DNA of 64,000 nucleotides from Tepidibacter sp. Lineage in GTDB: Bacteria > Bacillota > Clostridia > Peptostreptococcales > Peptostreptococcaceae. The notes under the pieces were generated by a model, which was not told where the DNA came from, ran no database searches, and worked only from the letters and a program-made list of their open reading frames with translations. Both the position numbers and the translations under genes were made by a program. Below, piece by piece: positions 26,993-33,538 of the stretch; positions within the stretch are counted from its first letter, which is position 1, and each line of letters begins with the position of its first letter. The stretch is taken from positions 23,547-87,546 of the forward strand of contig NZ_JAOASI010000010.1 of the NCBI RefSeq assembly GCF_025210165.1. Direction: 5' to 3'.

Positions 26993-27448
26993 TTATTTAA
27001 TATCTAAATATTTTTTTAAAGCTTTAGCAAAAGCAAAGGCGAAAGCATCGGCATAAGCTTTTGCGTAAGCATCGGCATCCGAATAAGCAGAAGCTTTATT
27101 CTTAGCGTAAGCATCAGCATCAGCGTAAGCTTTGTTTTTAGCATAAGAATCAGCATCAGCATATGCTTTATTCTTAGCGTAAGCATCAGAATCAGCATCA
27201 GAATCAGAGTCAGAATCTGCATCAGCTTTTTGAGCTTGATATTGTTTTTGAGCAAGATTATTATAGTTTAATTGTTTATTATATTGAGTTTGCTTGTGTA
27301 AATCCTTTTCAACTTCAACCTCAACTTCTTTTTCAAGTTCTTTCTCAAATTCCTTTTCAAATTCATCATCAAGAATTATATTTTTATTTTTTGCATCAGC
27401 TTTAGCCTTAGCTTTAGCTTTTGCATCTATTAAATCTTTTTCGTACAT
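26993..27448 (-). CDS. Low-complexity alternating-residue protein, paralog 1
   Basis: This 151-residue protein consists almost entirely of alternating residues. Its N-terminal block is basic/small (DAKAKAKAKADAKNK). An amphipathic charged block follows (EFEKEFEKELEKEVEVEVEK), then a short QYNKQ-type linker rich in Gln, Asn and Tyr. The C-terminal half has every second residue Ala or Ser (ADADSDSDSDADSDAYA, then AYAKNKAYADAD-type units, then AYADAFAFAFAKAL). It ends in KKYLDIK. There is no Cys or Trp and no signal peptide. The start chosen is the ATG at 27448 (MYEKDL), with GGGGGA as ribosome site and spacing conserved in the paralog. An ATG 15 bases upstream overlaps that site. Strict alternation predicts two-faced beta-strands and self-assembly. 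A spore coat or surface role is inference. Confidence 0.75.
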   Translation of the reverse strand: MYEKDLIDAKAKAKAKADAKNKNIILDDEFEKEFEKELEKEVEVEVEKDLHKQTQYNKQLNYNNLAQKQYQAQKADADSDSDSDADSDAYAKNKAYADADSYAKNKAYADADAYAKNKASAYSDADAYAKAYADAFAFAFAKALKKYLDIK

Positions 27449-27495
27449 ATTAAATTCCCCCATTTATTTTAATTTATTTTGATTTTACTATTTTT

Positions 27496-27556
27496 CAGGG
27501 GGAGGCGATTTCCCCCTGGTATATATTACTTATTTGTTATATAAAGTGTTACATTA
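27496..27556 (-). promoter_or_regulatory. Leader and promoter block of alternating-residue gene 1
   Basis: On the minus strand an ATGTAACA box is followed by a TATAACAAATAA segment and a TAATATATA segment (27519-27556). This is shared with 28064-28099 and 28262-28298. A hairpin follows with CAGGGGGA at 27496-27503 and TCCCCCTG at 27511-27518. The block is conserved beyond chance and probably holds the promoter; the sigma factor is not certain. Confidence 0.55.
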
Positions 27557-27562
27557 CGAAAT

Positions 27563-28006
27563 TTATTTGATGTCGAGATATTTCTTTAGAGCTTCAGCAA
27601 AAGCAAAGGCGAAAGCATCGGCATAAGCTTTTGCGTAAGCATCAGCATCTGAATAAGCAGAAGCTTTATTCTTAGCGTAAGCGTCAGCATCAGAATAAGC
27701 TTTATTTTTAGCATATGCATCAGAATAAGCATATGCTTTATTTTTAGCGTATGCATAAGCGTCAGAGTCAGAGTCAGAATCAGAATCTGCATCAGCTTTT
27801 TGAGCTTGATATTGCTTTTGAGCAATGTTATTATAGTTTAATTGTTTATTATATTGAGTTTGCTTGTGTAAGTCTTTTTCAAGTTCAACTTCAATTTCTT
27901 TTTCGATTTCTTTTTCAAATTCCTTTTCGAATTCAGCATCAACAATGATATTTTTATTTTTTGCATCAGCTTTAGCTTTTGCATCTATTAAATCTTTTTC
28001 GTACAT
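27563..28006 (-). CDS. Low-complexity alternating-residue protein, paralog 2
   Basis: This 147-residue protein is a tandem paralog of the downstream gene. The N-terminal block (MYEKDLIDAKAKADAKNKN), the charged block (EFEKEIEKEIEVELEKD) and the Gln/Asn linker are nearly identical to it. The C-terminal repeat region differs in unit number and order (DADSDSDSDSDAYAYAKNKA, then AYSDAYAKNKAYSDADAYAK). The final AYADAFAFAFAEALKKYLDIK-like end is conserved, with one K-to-E change. Recent duplication with repeat shuffling is likely. The start is ATG 28006 behind GGGGGGA, matching paralog 1. Confidence 0.75.
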   Translation of the reverse strand: MYEKDLIDAKAKADAKNKNIIVDAEFEKEFEKEIEKEIEVELEKDLHKQTQYNKQLNYNNIAQKQYQAQKADADSDSDSDSDAYAYAKNKAYAYSDAYAKNKAYSDADAYAKNKASAYSDADAYAKAYADAFAFAFAEALKKYLDIK

Positions 28007-28044
28007 ATTAAATCCCCCCATTTGATTTAAGTGTATTAATTTTT

Positions 28045-28099
28045 AGGAGATATTTTTTCTCCTGATACATATTATTTATTTGTTATAAAAATGTTACAT
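28045..28099 (-). promoter_or_regulatory. Leader and promoter block of alternating-residue gene 2
   Basis: This is the second copy of the ATGTAACA/TATAACAAATAA/TAATATGTA block, followed on the minus strand by a hairpin made of AGGAGA (28045-28050) and TCTCCT (28058-28063). The hairpin bases differ from copy 1 but the pairing and position are kept. Confidence 0.55.
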
Positions 28100-28206
28100 T
28101 TTGTTTTGTTTGTATTTTTTTTGAAAAATAATGTTGCTAACAATCGACTAAGCTAAAAAATTGTATATTGAAATTCTAGTTTTTGATTCCGTTAAATTTG
28201 ATTAAG

Positions 28207-28298
28207 GTATATATTAAATTTCCCCAAAGTTTATATTGATTAGAGGATGTATTTTTCCCCCGCTATATACTATTTACTTATTATAAAAATGTTACATT
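28207..28298 (-). pseudogene. Relic of a third alternating-residue gene: promoter block, leader and mutated start
   Basis: A third ATGTAACA/TATAATAAGTAA/TAGTATATA block lies at 28262-28298. Downstream on the minus strand the leader keeps TTTGGGGAAATTTA where the intact genes have a G-run and ATTTA. The start codon position reads ATA instead of ATG (28210-28212). After the next two codons the similarity stops. The coding part has been lost. Confidence 0.5.
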
Positions 28299-28320
28299 CT
28301 TCAATTGGATTAGTTTTTAA

Positions 28321-28413
28321 TCAGCTATCTTACCCATATTAGTTATAAGATCAATTATAGTTTTGTTTATAGTAGGAGATTCTAGTAAAAGACCCTTAGA
28401 CATATTTATTGAG
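28321..28413 (-). pseudogene. Fragment of an fprA-like gene
   Basis: On the minus strand this reads INMSKGLLLESPTINKT, then IIDLITNMGKIA. It matches the fprA gene at 32004-32128 (INMSKGLLLGSPTINKT ... IIDPMANMGKIA) with a clean 30-base deletion between two copies of ATAG. Only this part of the flavodoxin domain remains. The rest of the 28414-28644 gap holds no gene I can support. Confidence 0.7.
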
Positions 28414-28644
28414 CCTTTTAATTTGTTTATTGATTATAGTAATGTATATTTGCATTTTCCAAAGAACTCATTTATGATATAACCATATTCTTTTCCTTTG
28501 TTTTACATGTTTTTTCGCAATTAACATTAAAACATATTTGAAAAAAATTTTTCTATATTTATTTATAAAATTGTCTTATTATTTATTTTAATATGCCTAA
28601 AGTGTAAATCAATAAGATATATTTAGTTTCTAAGAGGTGACTAT

Positions 28645-29214
28645 ATGTTTAAAAAATGGATTGCTATTGTAGGAAGTGCTAGAAATGGGAAAAATACAGA
28701 ATTAATAACTGATTATATTATAAAAGCTCTTAAGCAAAAAGAAATTTATGTTGAAAAATACATTCTTGGTGCTGAGAATATATCAACTTGTTCTGGATGT
28801 GAGTATTGTATAAAAACAGGCGAATGCAATATAAATGATGGTGTATCAAAAATAATAGAAAATATGAAATCAGCTGATGGATATATACTAGCTTCTCCGT
28901 CTTATAATTACAATATGACGGCTCAAATGAAGGCTTTACTTGATAGAACATTTTGTCTTAACGATTATAGTGATGGAAAATGGAAAAGTAGACTGTCATC
29001 AAATAAAAAAGCTATAGTTGTAGGTACTTGTAAAGGTAAGAGCAAAGAATGTATGGGATATACTGTTGAAGGGATGAAAAAGGGCATGCTAGAACTGGAT
29101 ATAAATGTAGTTGATGAAATAGAGTATTACAATACAAAATATATGCCTGTTGAAATGAATGAAGGTATAGAGGAAAGGATATTAGACAGAATTAAAAATA
29201 ATAGAAAAATATGA
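28645..29214 (+). CDS. Flavodoxin-family NAD(P)H-dependent oxidoreductase, ISF-type
   Basis: This 189-residue protein has an FMN-binding loop IVGSARNGKNTELI at residues about 8-22. The cysteine motif CSGCEYCIKTGEC near residue 48 is typical of iron-sulfur flavoproteins or their NAD(P)H:FMN relatives. It also has ASPSYNYNMTAQMKALLDR, a family signature for the FMN isoalloxazine pocket. It starts behind AGAGGTGA. It leads a string of small metabolic genes. The electron acceptor is unknown. Confidence 0.88.
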   Translation: MFKKWIAIVGSARNGKNTELITDYIIKALKQKEIYVEKYILGAENISTCSGCEYCIKTGECNINDGVSKIIENMKSADGYILASPSYNYNMTAQMKALLDRTFCLNDYSDGKWKSRLSSNKKAIVVGTCKGKSKECMGYTVEGMKKGMLELDINVVDEIEYYNTKYMPVEMNEGIEERILDRIKNNRKI

Positions 29215-29275
29215 TTGGATGAGTGAAAATATAACAATTTCAAGTTCAAAATTCTAAACAGGGGAGAATATAAAA

Positions 29276-30067
29276 ATGAATAAATCAAAAGTAGAGAAAG
29301 TAAATTTTCACAGCGAGATTCTTGGCAAAGAAATGTCAATGTGTGTGTATTTACCTGAAGAATATAACACTTCAAGACCTTTACCTGTACTATATTTTCT
29401 GCATGGAAGAAGTGGTAGTGAAAATATAATATATGAAATGGATATAAATAATAAAGCTGATAGAATGATAAAAGCTGGAGAAATTAAGCCTATTATAATT
29501 GTATGTCCAAGAATTGAGAACAGCCGAGGGATAAATTCATCGTTGGTATATAAAGAAGTTTCTAATTCTGTAGATAATAATAGAATCATAAATTTAGGAA
29601 TGTATTAAGATTATTTTATTAAAGAAATAATACCTTTAACAGATAATACTTTCAATACTATAAAAGATAAAAATGGAAGATATATAGGTGGTATATCTGC
29701 TGGAGGTTATGTAGCTCTTCATAATGCATTTCGAAACCAATATATGTTTTCAAAAGTAGGAGGACATATGCCTGCTGTAGAGTTAAAACTTGACGAAGAA
29801 GATAAGGCATATTATAAAGATATGGAGGTATGGGAAAAATATGACCCAATATTTATTGCAAGAAATAATAATATTTCTTGTGATATTAGTGTCTATCTTG
29901 ATGCTGGAAATCAGGATGAAGGTGGATTTTATGAAGGCTGTTCAATTTTAAATAAAATATTGAAAGAAAAAGGTATAGATTGTCAAAATTATGTATTTTG
30001 TGGTAATCATAGTGCTAAATATATACAATCAAATCTTGAAAAATATTTGAAGTTTTATGGATGTTAA
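29276..30067 (+). pseudogene. Esterase (alpha/beta hydrolase) interrupted by an in-frame TAA
   Basis: The reading frame from ATG 29276 (MNKSKVEKVNFHSEILGKEMS, oxyanion region LYFLHGRSGS) meets TAA at 29606-29608. It continues in the same frame to 30067 with DYFIKEIIPLTDN, the nucleophile motif GISAGGYVALHNAF and a final NHSAKYIQ histidine segment. The two halves make one complete 263-residue putative esterase of the S-formylglutathione hydrolase-like type. The stop removes the catalytic serine and histidine from the first product. The change is consistent with GAA to TAA. The ribosome site GGGGAG is intact. It could also be a sequencing error. Confidence 0.75.
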
Positions 30068-30098
30068 TATATGAACTAGAGGTAAGGAGAGATTTATA

Positions 30099-30569
30099 AT
30101 GGAAATTAATATACCAGGAAGAGAAGTAGTAAAAATCAAAAACCTGCTACTAGACTATAATGGAACTATAGCGTGTGACGGTAAACTAATACCTTCTGTA
30201 AAAGAGAAAATAGAAGCTATTAATAAAAAAGGAATAAAATTACATATAGTAACTGCCGACACTCACGGAACTGTAAAAAATCAATGTTCTAATATGCCTG
30301 TTCAAATACAAATATTCGATAACTCAAATGCATCAGAAAATAAAAGAGAAATAGTACAAAAGCTTAAAGGAGAGAATTGTGTATGTATTGGAAATGGATT
30401 TAATGATGGAGCAATGTTTAAGGAGTGTGCTATATCAATAATAGTAATGGGAGAAGAAGGATGCTCTGTAAAATCTTTAATGAAAGCAGATGTCGTGTGC
30501 AAAAAAATAGAAGATGCTTTTGATTTGATATTAAAACCAAATAGAATGATTGCAACTTTAAGAGGATAA
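30099..30569 (+). CDS. HAD-superfamily hydrolase, small
   Basis: This 156-residue protein has HAD motif I LLLDYNGTIACDG, where the first Asp is the nucleophile and the usual second Asp is Asn. Motif II is the ITA-like HIVTADTHG. Motif IV is CIGNGFNDGAMFKECAISI. It is shorter than most HADs and lacks a cap domain, as in soluble P-type-ATPase-like phosphatases. The second-Asp change is common in that branch. It starts behind AAGGAGAG. The substrate is unknown. Confidence 0.82.
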   Translation: MEINIPGREVVKIKNLLLDYNGTIACDGKLIPSVKEKIEAINKKGIKLHIVTADTHGTVKNQCSNMPVQIQIFDNSNASENKREIVQKLKGENCVCIGNGFNDGAMFKECAISIIVMGEEGCSVKSLMKADVVCKKIEDAFDLILKPNRMIATLRG

Positions 30570-30621
30570 GAGATAAAGAAAATCTATAAAGTATAATATA
30601 TAAGAGAGGAATTAAATTGAA

Positions 30622-31074
30622 ATGTTACTTTACTTTGCAGCACCATTATTTTGTAGTGCAGAATTAGATTTTAATATTAATGTAACAAATAAAATTGAAG
30701 ATATAGGTTTTAAGGTGTTTTTACCACAGAGAGATGGAGATAAGGTAAATAAAGAACCGTACATAAATATGAAAACAGAAGAAAGAGCAAAAGAAATATT
30801 TAATATGGATAAAGCTAATATATTTAAATCTGATATATTTTTATTTGTATTAGATGGTAGAATTCCAGATGAAGGAGCAGCTGTAGCCTTAGGTATTGCA
30901 CATGCACATAAGGAATTTGTTAAAAAGGATAGGCTTTTAGTAGGTCTTCATACAGATAAACGAGCAGCTTTTATGAATGAAAAATTGAATCCTATGATAT
31001 ATTCATCTTTAGAATACATTGCAGAGAGTGTGGAAGATTTAATAAATTATTTAAGAATAAAAACTACTATATAA
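30622..31074 (+). CDS. Nucleoside 2-deoxyribosyltransferase-like protein, altered catalytic site
   Basis: This 150-residue protein begins with YFAAPLFCSAE, the N-terminal signature of the family, followed by GFKVFLPQRDGD. The segment DGRIPDEGAAVALGIAHAH corresponds to the family motif D-x-G-x-x-x-E-x-G-x-A, but the position expected to be the catalytic Glu is Ala. The enzyme may therefore not use the usual glutamate nucleophile, may be inactive, or may do another N-glycosyl reaction. The start is ATG 30622 behind GAGAGGAA. Confidence 0.7.
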   Translation: MLLYFAAPLFCSAELDFNINVTNKIEDIGFKVFLPQRDGDKVNKEPYINMKTEERAKEIFNMDKANIFKSDIFLFVLDGRIPDEGAAVALGIAHAHKEFVKKDRLLVGLHTDKRAAFMNEKLNPMIYSSLEYIAESVEDLINYLRIKTTI

Positions 31075-31122
31075 ATTCAAACTATATATTAAGTTAAATA
31101 TATAGAAGGGAATAATGTATTT

Positions 31123-31425
31123 ATGATATCTAAAACTGGAGTTTGTGAATTATGCAAGCGAGAAGGAGTTGAAACCACACAACATCATCTAACGCCTAGA
31201 GAAGAAGGTGGGAAATTTATGCCAACATCTAATTTATGCATAATATGTCATAAACAAATACATGCTCTTTATACTAATAAAGAACTTGCTCAAAGGTTAT
31301 ATACTATTCAACTGCTTAAAAATGATGAAAAGATTAGTAAGTATTTAAAGTGGATAAAAAAACAACCTCCTACAGCAATACTAAAGGTTAAAAAATCTAA
31401 TGAAATTAAGAGAAAAAGAAGATAA
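31123..31425 (+). CDS. Small HNH-family protein
   Basis: This 100-residue protein has two Cys pairs (CELCKRE and CIICHK) and the HHLTPREEGGKF segment with its paired histidines, which together give an HNH-like zinc fold. It ends in a strongly basic tail (KKSNEIKRKRR). Such standalone HNH proteins are often uncharacterised nucleases. The ribosome site GAAGGGAA is about 15 bases upstream, somewhat far. Confidence 0.75.
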   Translation: MISKTGVCELCKREGVETTQHHLTPREEGGKFMPTSNLCIICHKQIHALYTNKELAQRLYTIQLLKNDEKISKYLKWIKKQPPTAILKVKKSNEIKRKRR

Positions 31426-31427
31426 TG

Positions 31428-31464
31428 AAAATCCGTAAATTACAATGGTTTACAGATTTTTTCT
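31428..31464 (+). terminator. Rho-independent terminator after the HNH gene
   Basis: AAAATCCGTAAA pairs with TTTACAGATTTT with one mismatched position, followed by a T-run. Confidence 0.75.
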
Positions 31465-31742
31465 TATTTAAAATCTGTGGGTTATCAAAAGCTCTATCAT
31501 CTAATAAAATAATTCTATTATGTTAATTTAATACATAGATAAATCAAAAAAATCAAAAAACAATATTCTAATATCTGTAGAATTGGTTTAGCTAAAGGAA
31601 ATTTTTTTCTGAAATTCTATTTAAAAAATACTTATTTCATCATATTGACTATTAAAATAACACTTAATTTTTTAATTTCAAGACGGTAAATCTTTGAAGG
31701 ATACATTAGGTAATATATACAATCAATAACCACTCAACCTAA
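31465..31742. other. Non-coding stretch with a short repeat-left-end remnant
   Basis: No gene is supported in this gap. Near 31469-31486 the sequence ATCTGTGGGTTATC followed by AAAA resembles the left flank of the hairpin repeat at 52000-52018 and may be a truncated copy. The remainder is AT-rich sequence with no recognised feature. Confidence 0.35.
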
Positions 31743-31798
31743 AAAAATATGGGTATGAAAATATCGTAGCATTACCGTTATTTTCATACCAATATTTT
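31743..31798. repeat. Short hairpin repeat, copy E
   Basis: GGTATGAAAATATCG and CGTTATTTTCATACC form a stem, with outer AATAT pairing. The TATGAAAATA-x-CG motif is shared with repeats C and D. It sits 35 bases past the end of fprA and could also serve as its terminator. Confidence 0.5.
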
Positions 31799-31833
31799 GA
31801 GCTTAGAGTACAATTAACCTACTAACAGCATAT

Positions 31834-33015
31834 CTATATATGACTCGCAAATTCCTTACCAAACTCCACACATTTCTCTAAAGTCTCTTCAGATGGAGAA
31901 AATTTCTTCGTTATAGACTCAACAGGCATCTTAAAGCCCATTATCTTAACCATAGATTCAGCCATCTTAATTCCTTCACCACTCCATCCAAATGAACCAA
32001 ACACTCCAGCTATTTTACCCATATTAGCCATAGGATCAATTATAGATAAAGCATCCCACATAGGTTTAACCATAGTTTTGTTTATAGTAGGAGACCCTAG
32101 TAAAAGACCCTTAGACATATTTATTACATCATGAATAGTTTCTAAACTTTCATTTTCTATATCTAAAAATTCCACATAAACCCCTTCAGATTCTAATCCT
32201 TCCTTTATCTTTTCAGCCATTAAAACAGTATTTTTATAAGCTGACAAATATAGTAGAGCTACCCTTTTTTGATTTGAAGTTTCAACTACTTTAGTAGACC
32301 ACTCGGTATACTTCCCTATATTGTAGCTTATATCCTCAGATAGTACAGGTCCATGAGAAGTAAGAATCGTATCTATTTCAAAGTCTTTAATTTTATTTAT
32401 AGCACTTAAAGCGTGCTTTGCAAAAGGCTTTACTATACAATCATAATAATATTTTAGTGATTTCTTGTAATCATCAGTATGAACAACTTTAGGATCTACA
32501 CTTGCATAGTGAGAACCAAAGGCATCACAAGAGAACAACACTTTATCAGCTTCACTATATACGAACATTGTATCAGACCAGTGAAGGAAGGGCGCTGTTA
32601 CAAACTTTAATTTTTTACTTCCAATGTCAAGTTCTTCTCCATCTTTTATAACATGGCATTTAAACTCTTTATTTATTTGTTCGCTTAAGAATATACTTGC
32701 AGCCTTAGTACAATATACTTCTATGTTAGGATTTATTTCTAGTAAATATTTTAAAGATCCAGAGTGGTCTGGCTCAGTGTGATTTATTATTACATAATCT
32801 ATTTCTTTAATATCAGTTAATTTAGATAGTTTTTCAAGATACTCATCTTTAAAGTTAGCTTTAACAGTATCTATTAAAACTTTCTTCTCATCATCTATAA
32901 AATATGAATTATAAGTAGTTCCAAACTCTGTTTTCATTATAATATCGAATACCTCAAGACCTGGGTCTAATACTCCAGTCCAATGAATATTGTTTTTAAT
33001 TTTAAATGATTCCAT
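31834..33015 (-). CDS. fprA: FprA-family flavodiiron protein (A-type flavoprotein)
   Basis: This 393-residue protein has an N-terminal metallo-beta-lactamase-like diiron domain (residues about 1-250) with NHTEPDHSG, FLHWSDTMF and SCDAFGSHY ligand segments. A C-terminal flavodoxin domain starts at about residue 255 (RVALLYLSAYKNTVLMAEKI) and has GSPTINKTM. Flavodiiron proteins reduce O2 and/or NO in anaerobes. The start chosen is ATG 33015 behind GGGAGG; a longer frame lacks a ribosome site. It stands alone. A degenerate copy lies at 28321-28413. Confidence 0.95.
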   Translation of the reverse strand: MESFKIKNNIHWTGVLDPGLEVFDIIMKTEFGTTYNSYFIDDEKKVLIDTVKANFKDEYLEKLSKLTDIKEIDYVIINHTEPDHSGSLKYLLEINPNIEVYCTKAASIFLSEQINKEFKCHVIKDGEELDIGSKKLKFVTAPFLHWSDTMFVYSEADKVLFSCDAFGSHYASVDPKVVHTDDYKKSLKYYYDCIVKPFAKHALSAINKIKDFEIDTILTSHGPVLSEDISYNIGKYTEWSTKVVETSNQKRVALLYLSAYKNTVLMAEKIKEGLESEGVYVEFLDIENESLETIHDVINMSKGLLLGSPTINKTMVKPMWDALSIIDPMANMGKIAGVFGSFGWSGEGIKMAESMVKIMGFKMPVESITKKFSPSEETLEKCVEFGKEFASHI

Positions 33016-33244
33016 TAAAAAATACCTCCCAAATTTATTGTATTTATTGTATACCCAATACAAATTTAATTTAATCACAAAATAAATGGAAAAATTCAAG
33101 ATTAAATTTTTCTATATAAGTTAATTATTAAAATAATATAGGAATAATATTCATACAATTAAATATAAGATTAATACATAAGTGTTACAAAAGTTATTTG
33201 AGTGTAAATTCAGGATTTAATGTATATATTAAGGAGGGGTTGTT

Positions 33245-33538
33245 ATGGTTAGAAAAAGTAAGTTTAAGAGAAATTTAAGAAAGAATAGGGTTAAAAAACA
33301 AGGATTTAAGAAAAATAGGAATATAGTTAATAAAGTTTTGATACAGTTTGTAATTTCATGTATAATTGTTTTATTGGCTTTTGGGACAAAATTGAATATA
33401 TATAATAGTCAAAGGTATACAAATCAAGTTAAAACAGTCTTGGAATATAATGTAGACTTTAAAGAATATTCAAATGTATTACACAAAAAAGTGACGGAGG
33501 TATTAAAAATATATGACCAAAAAGGTGAACTTAGATAA
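33245..33538 (+). CDS. Short membrane protein, probably N-terminal remnant of an M23/SpoIVFA-like protein
   Basis: This 97-residue protein has a very basic N-terminus (residues 1-28, KFKRNLRKNRVKKQGFKK), one membrane helix (about 30-48, VLIQFVISCIIVLLAFGTKL) and about 45 extracytoplasmic residues. In related clostridia the gene at this place, just before TIGR03960, encodes a membrane-anchored M23 peptidase or SpoIVFA-like protein with the same N-terminal look. Here the peptidase domain is missing. It overlaps the next gene by 26 bases in another frame and has a good AAGGAGGGG site, so it seems to be translated as it stands. Confidence 0.55.
   Translation: MVRKSKFKRNLRKNRVKKQGFKKNRNIVNKVLIQFVISCIIVLLAFGTKLNIYNSQRYTNQVKTVLEYNVDFKEYSNVLHKKVTEVLKIYDQKGELR

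Noticed and set aside
27016..27948. Open frames in other frames and on the plus strand across the alternating-residue genes
   Set aside because: They are by-products of the repeated codons. The minus-strand frame is chosen because of conserved ribosome sites, matching starts in both paralogs and a common C-terminal end.
26993..28006. Simple-repeat or assembly artefact as explanation for the alternating proteins
   Set aside because: The two paralogs differ in unit order and at many bases but keep frame, ends and charged blocks, which an artefact would not do.
29606..29608. Programmed read-through of the esterase stop
   Set aside because: The codon is TAA with no special downstream structure, and this organism's known recoding signal concerns TGA.
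31465..31742. Short open frames in the gap before fprA
   Set aside because: None has a ribosome site or protein-like composition.
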